The position numbers and the translations under genes are program-made. 25,382 nucleotides of DNA. Source: UBA1424 sp041669225 (GTDB lineage Bacteria; Bacillota_I; Bacilli_A; RFN20; CAG-826). The number at the start of each line of letters is the position of its first letter. Positions within the stretch are counted from its first letter, which is position 1. The stretch covers positions 1-25,382 of the forward strand of contig JBAYBO010000013.1 in assembly GCA_041669225.1 (NCBI GenBank), in the 5' to 3' direction. The notes under the pieces are model-generated. The model had not been told where the DNA came from. It saw nothing but the letters and a program-made list of their open reading frames with translations, and did no database searches. Below are positions 24,119-25,382 of this stretch, one piece after another.

Positions 24119-24565
24119 ATGCCGTCTAGCGCAATCGTCCAATCAATTAAATTCACCGAATCGCTTTCTAATCGCGAGATGATGAAGTGGGCTTTAAAGA
24201 ATGTCCGCGAGGCCCTTGATATTTTGCAGATCAATGTCACTAATGACGAATCATATCGGTTGATGGTCGTGGAGGCAAATCGCTTTTTAACCGGTTTCCA
24301 TAAAGTTTCGCATATGCGGAATCACGCTTTAAAAATGCATGAATTAGCCCGTCATGAAACCGACCCAGTCCGATTGAACTTGCTAAGAGCATATGGCCAT
24401 GTAATCGCAACCGCTCATGTAAAAGAGCACGCCCTGCACGCAACAGAGTATGCCAATAAAGCTTTAAAGGCTGCTCAAAAAAGCGACGAAGAAATCGCAA
24501 CTTTTGTTAATGCGCAAAACGCGTCTCTCGAGTCGCTCGCCCGTTTTACTGTTTCAATTGATTAA
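24119..24565 (+). CDS. Imm-5-like putative immunity protein
   Basis: A 148-residue, almost wholly alpha-helical protein. The block RAYGHVIATAHVKEHALHAT (about 91-110) matches the hallmark of the Imm-5-like family, annotated as putative immunity protein because relatives sit in polymorphic toxin loci. I see no enzyme motif, signal or membrane segment. A GTG at 24110 is in frame, but the ATG at 24119 has AAGGTG at proper distance and follows the upstream stop by one base. No toxin-like C-terminal domain is recognisable in the neighbour, so a true immunity role here is unproven; it may be a general helical-repeat protein. Confidence 0.7.
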   Translation: MPSSAIVQSIKFTESLSNREMMKWALKNVREALDILQINVTNDESYRLMVVEANRFLTGFHKVSHMRNHALKMHELARHETDPVRLNLLRAYGHVIATAHVKEHALHATEYANKALKAAQKSDEEIATFVNAQNASLESLARFTVSID

Positions 24566-24570
24566 CCTTC

Positions 24571-24576
24571 TATAAT
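24571..24576 (+). promoter_or_regulatory. Candidate -10 box of the flavodoxin-fold gene
   Basis: A perfect TATAAT six bases after the stop of the Imm-5-like gene. The -35 is unclear (TTTACT lies 20 bases upstream). Transcription would start near 24583. Confidence 0.4.
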
Positions 24577-24599
24577 TTAGATAAGTTATTTCTACGCGC

Positions 24600-24618
24600 T
24601 TCTTGTAGGACTCAAGAA
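24600..24618. repeat. Inverted repeat overlapping the ribosome site of the flavodoxin-fold gene
   Basis: A perfect TTCTTG-N7-CAAGAA. The right arm runs into the AAAGGA ribosome site (24617-24622). It could be a repressor operator or a small leader hairpin covering the ribosome site. Confidence 0.45.
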
Positions 24619-24632
24619 AGGACTGTCAATTT

Positions 24633-25211
24633 ATGAAAACCACCATTCTTCTCGCTCATCCATGGCATGGTAGCTTTAATAAAGCTATTTTTGATGTTGT
24701 AACAAACAAACTGGCAATTCACAATAAACCTTTTCAAGTAATTGATTTAAACAAGGATAATTTTAATCCAGTCATGACCGAAAAAGAATTAGCCCTTTTC
24801 TCTCAAGGCAAATTTTCTGATCCGTTAGTTGAAAAATACCAAAAAATGTTAACAGAAACCGACGAGCTTATTGTCATCTTTCCAATTTGGTGGGGAGATA
24901 GCCCAGCCATTTTGAAAGGTTTCATCGATAAAGTCATGTTAAAAGGTTTTGCCTATATTCAAACCGCGACCGGTTTAGCTGGAAAACTGACCCATATTAA
25001 AAAAGCGTATGTCATCACGACTTCGGAAACACCGACCTTTGTATACAAAGAGCATCTTGGCAACCCAATTGATAGTGTCTTTCTAAAAATTGTTTTAGAA
25101 GGCGTTGGTATCAAAAATAACGTCTGGATTAACAAGGATATGGTTTACTCAGGCGGTCAAGAAAGCCGCGTCGATTTCTTAGCGGCAATCGCCAATTTAT
25201 TCGATAAGTAA
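24633..25211 (+). CDS. Flavodoxin-fold NAD(P)H oxidoreductase (MdaB/KefF-like)
   Basis: FMN- or FAD-dependent quinone-type reductase, 192 residues, Flavodoxin_2 family. The N-terminus MKTTILLAHPWHGSFNKAI is the flavin phosphate-binding opening (LAHPxxxSFN). FPIWWGDSPAILKGFIDKV (about 88-106) is the second flavin-binding block, with the paired Trp typical of the family. The usual role is two-electron reduction of quinones, azo or nitro compounds. KefF-type partners are not nearby. The ribosome site AAAGGA overlaps an inverted repeat, hinting at inducible control. Single gene, ending at a hairpin that lies inside the convergent vanZ-like gene. Confidence 0.9.
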   Translation: MKTTILLAHPWHGSFNKAIFDVVTNKLAIHNKPFQVIDLNKDNFNPVMTEKELALFSQGKFSDPLVEKYQKMLTETDELIVIFPIWWGDSPAILKGFIDKVMLKGFAYIQTATGLAGKLTHIKKAYVITTSETPTFVYKEHLGNPIDSVFLKIVLEGVGIKNNVWINKDMVYSGGQESRVDFLAAIANLFDK

Positions 25212-25222
25212 TTAGCTGATTT

Positions 25223-25381
25223 TTATAAAGAAGCGGATTTATAATCCACTTTTTCTTTTACTTGTAATGTGATTATGAACGCGATGACGATGCCAAGCAA
25301 TGCCCCCGATAAATCAATGCCAACATCAATCAAGTTTCCGCTTCTGCCACTGGCAAAAAGCTGAATCAATTCGGAAGCACC
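25223..25381 (-). CDS. VanZ-family membrane protein, C-terminal fragment (5' end outside window)
   Basis: The minus strand holds 52 codons and a TAA (25225-25223). The text SELIQLFASGRSGNLIDVGI followed by DLSGALLG is the conserved end of VanZ-like proteins (E-IQ-F--GR---DV--D--G---G), leading into a last membrane helix (IVIAFIITL) and a short lysine-containing tail. VanZ relatives are small polytopic membrane proteins. Some give low-level glycopeptide tolerance, but most have no known role. The gene converges on the flavodoxin-fold gene, with 11 bp between stops. Confidence 0.82.
   Translation of the reverse strand, partial: GASELIQLFASGRSGNLIDVGIDLSGALLGIVIAFIITLQVKEKVDYKSASL
25231..25260 (+). 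terminator. Rho-independent terminator of the flavodoxin-fold gene, inside vanZ-like coding
   Basis: A 9-bp stem with one mismatch (25231-25239 with 25243-25251, AAGCGGATT against AATCCACTT), a 3-base loop TAT and a TTTTCTTTT tail. The hairpin lies within the last codons of the convergent VanZ-like gene. Confidence 0.75.
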
Positions 25382-25382
25382 A

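Noticed and set aside
1..25382. CRISPR array, tRNA, rRNA or phage genes
   Set aside because: No regularly spaced repeats, no cloverleaf-like segment with an acceptor end, and no phage structural or integrase proteins were seen in a read of both strands.

Overview
The window looks like a chromosomal segment of a low-GC Firmicute. Supporting signs are AT-rich promoters with TTGACA/TATAAT boxes, strong AGGAGG ribosome sites, a CIRCE heat-shock operator, a glmS ribozyme, a type III glutamine synthetase and a CUT1 sugar transporter. TGA is a stop (for example 14205-14207 and 24115-24117), so this is the standard bacterial code and not the Mycoplasma code. Protein styles (short C-terminal membrane anchors, a DUF2156-Eis fusion, an Imm-5-like protein, VanZ) suggest Bacilli near Erysipelotrichia, Acholeplasmatales or Izemoplasmatales. 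This placement is inference.

Layout. 1-69 is the start of a probable IS30-type transposase, cut by the window edge. 270-947 is a Prx6-type peroxiredoxin, ending at a hairpin it shares with a convergent pair (1002-3261, minus) that encodes the AmmeMemoRadiSam system: a radical SAM enzyme and a MEMO-AMMECR1 fusion. A 440-bp divergent spacer follows. It holds a cre-like site, a promoter and a clear glmS ribozyme (about 3416-3540). The first gene after the ribozyme is glnN (glutamine synthetase III), followed 24 bp later by glmS. The ribozyme therefore appears to place glutamine supply and glutamine use under one glucosamine-6-phosphate switch. An hsp20 gene under a CIRCE operator comes next (7610-8123).

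8193-18287 (minus) is a glycan-use locus read as lacI, lipoprotein sugar-binding protein, two CUT1 permeases, a large exported GH30 enzyme, a cytoplasmic GH30 enzyme, and a surface protein with carbohydrate-binding-like modules and a C-terminal anchor. Gaps are short or overlapping and no ABC ATPase is present. Two near-identical LacI-type operators lie before lacI and before the binding-protein gene. The likely route is outside cleavage by one GH30, import, and inside cleavage by the second.

18417-25382 carries a DUF2156-GNAT/Eis fusion whose mRNA is probably leaderless, an 826-residue four-domain sulfur-handling protein (CoA-disulfide reductase, rhodanese, TusA, DsrE), a DUF2974 lipase-like gene followed by an Imm-5-like gene, a flavodoxin-fold NAD(P)H oxidoreductase, and the 3' end of a convergent VanZ-family gene. 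No tRNA, rRNA or CRISPR array was seen.
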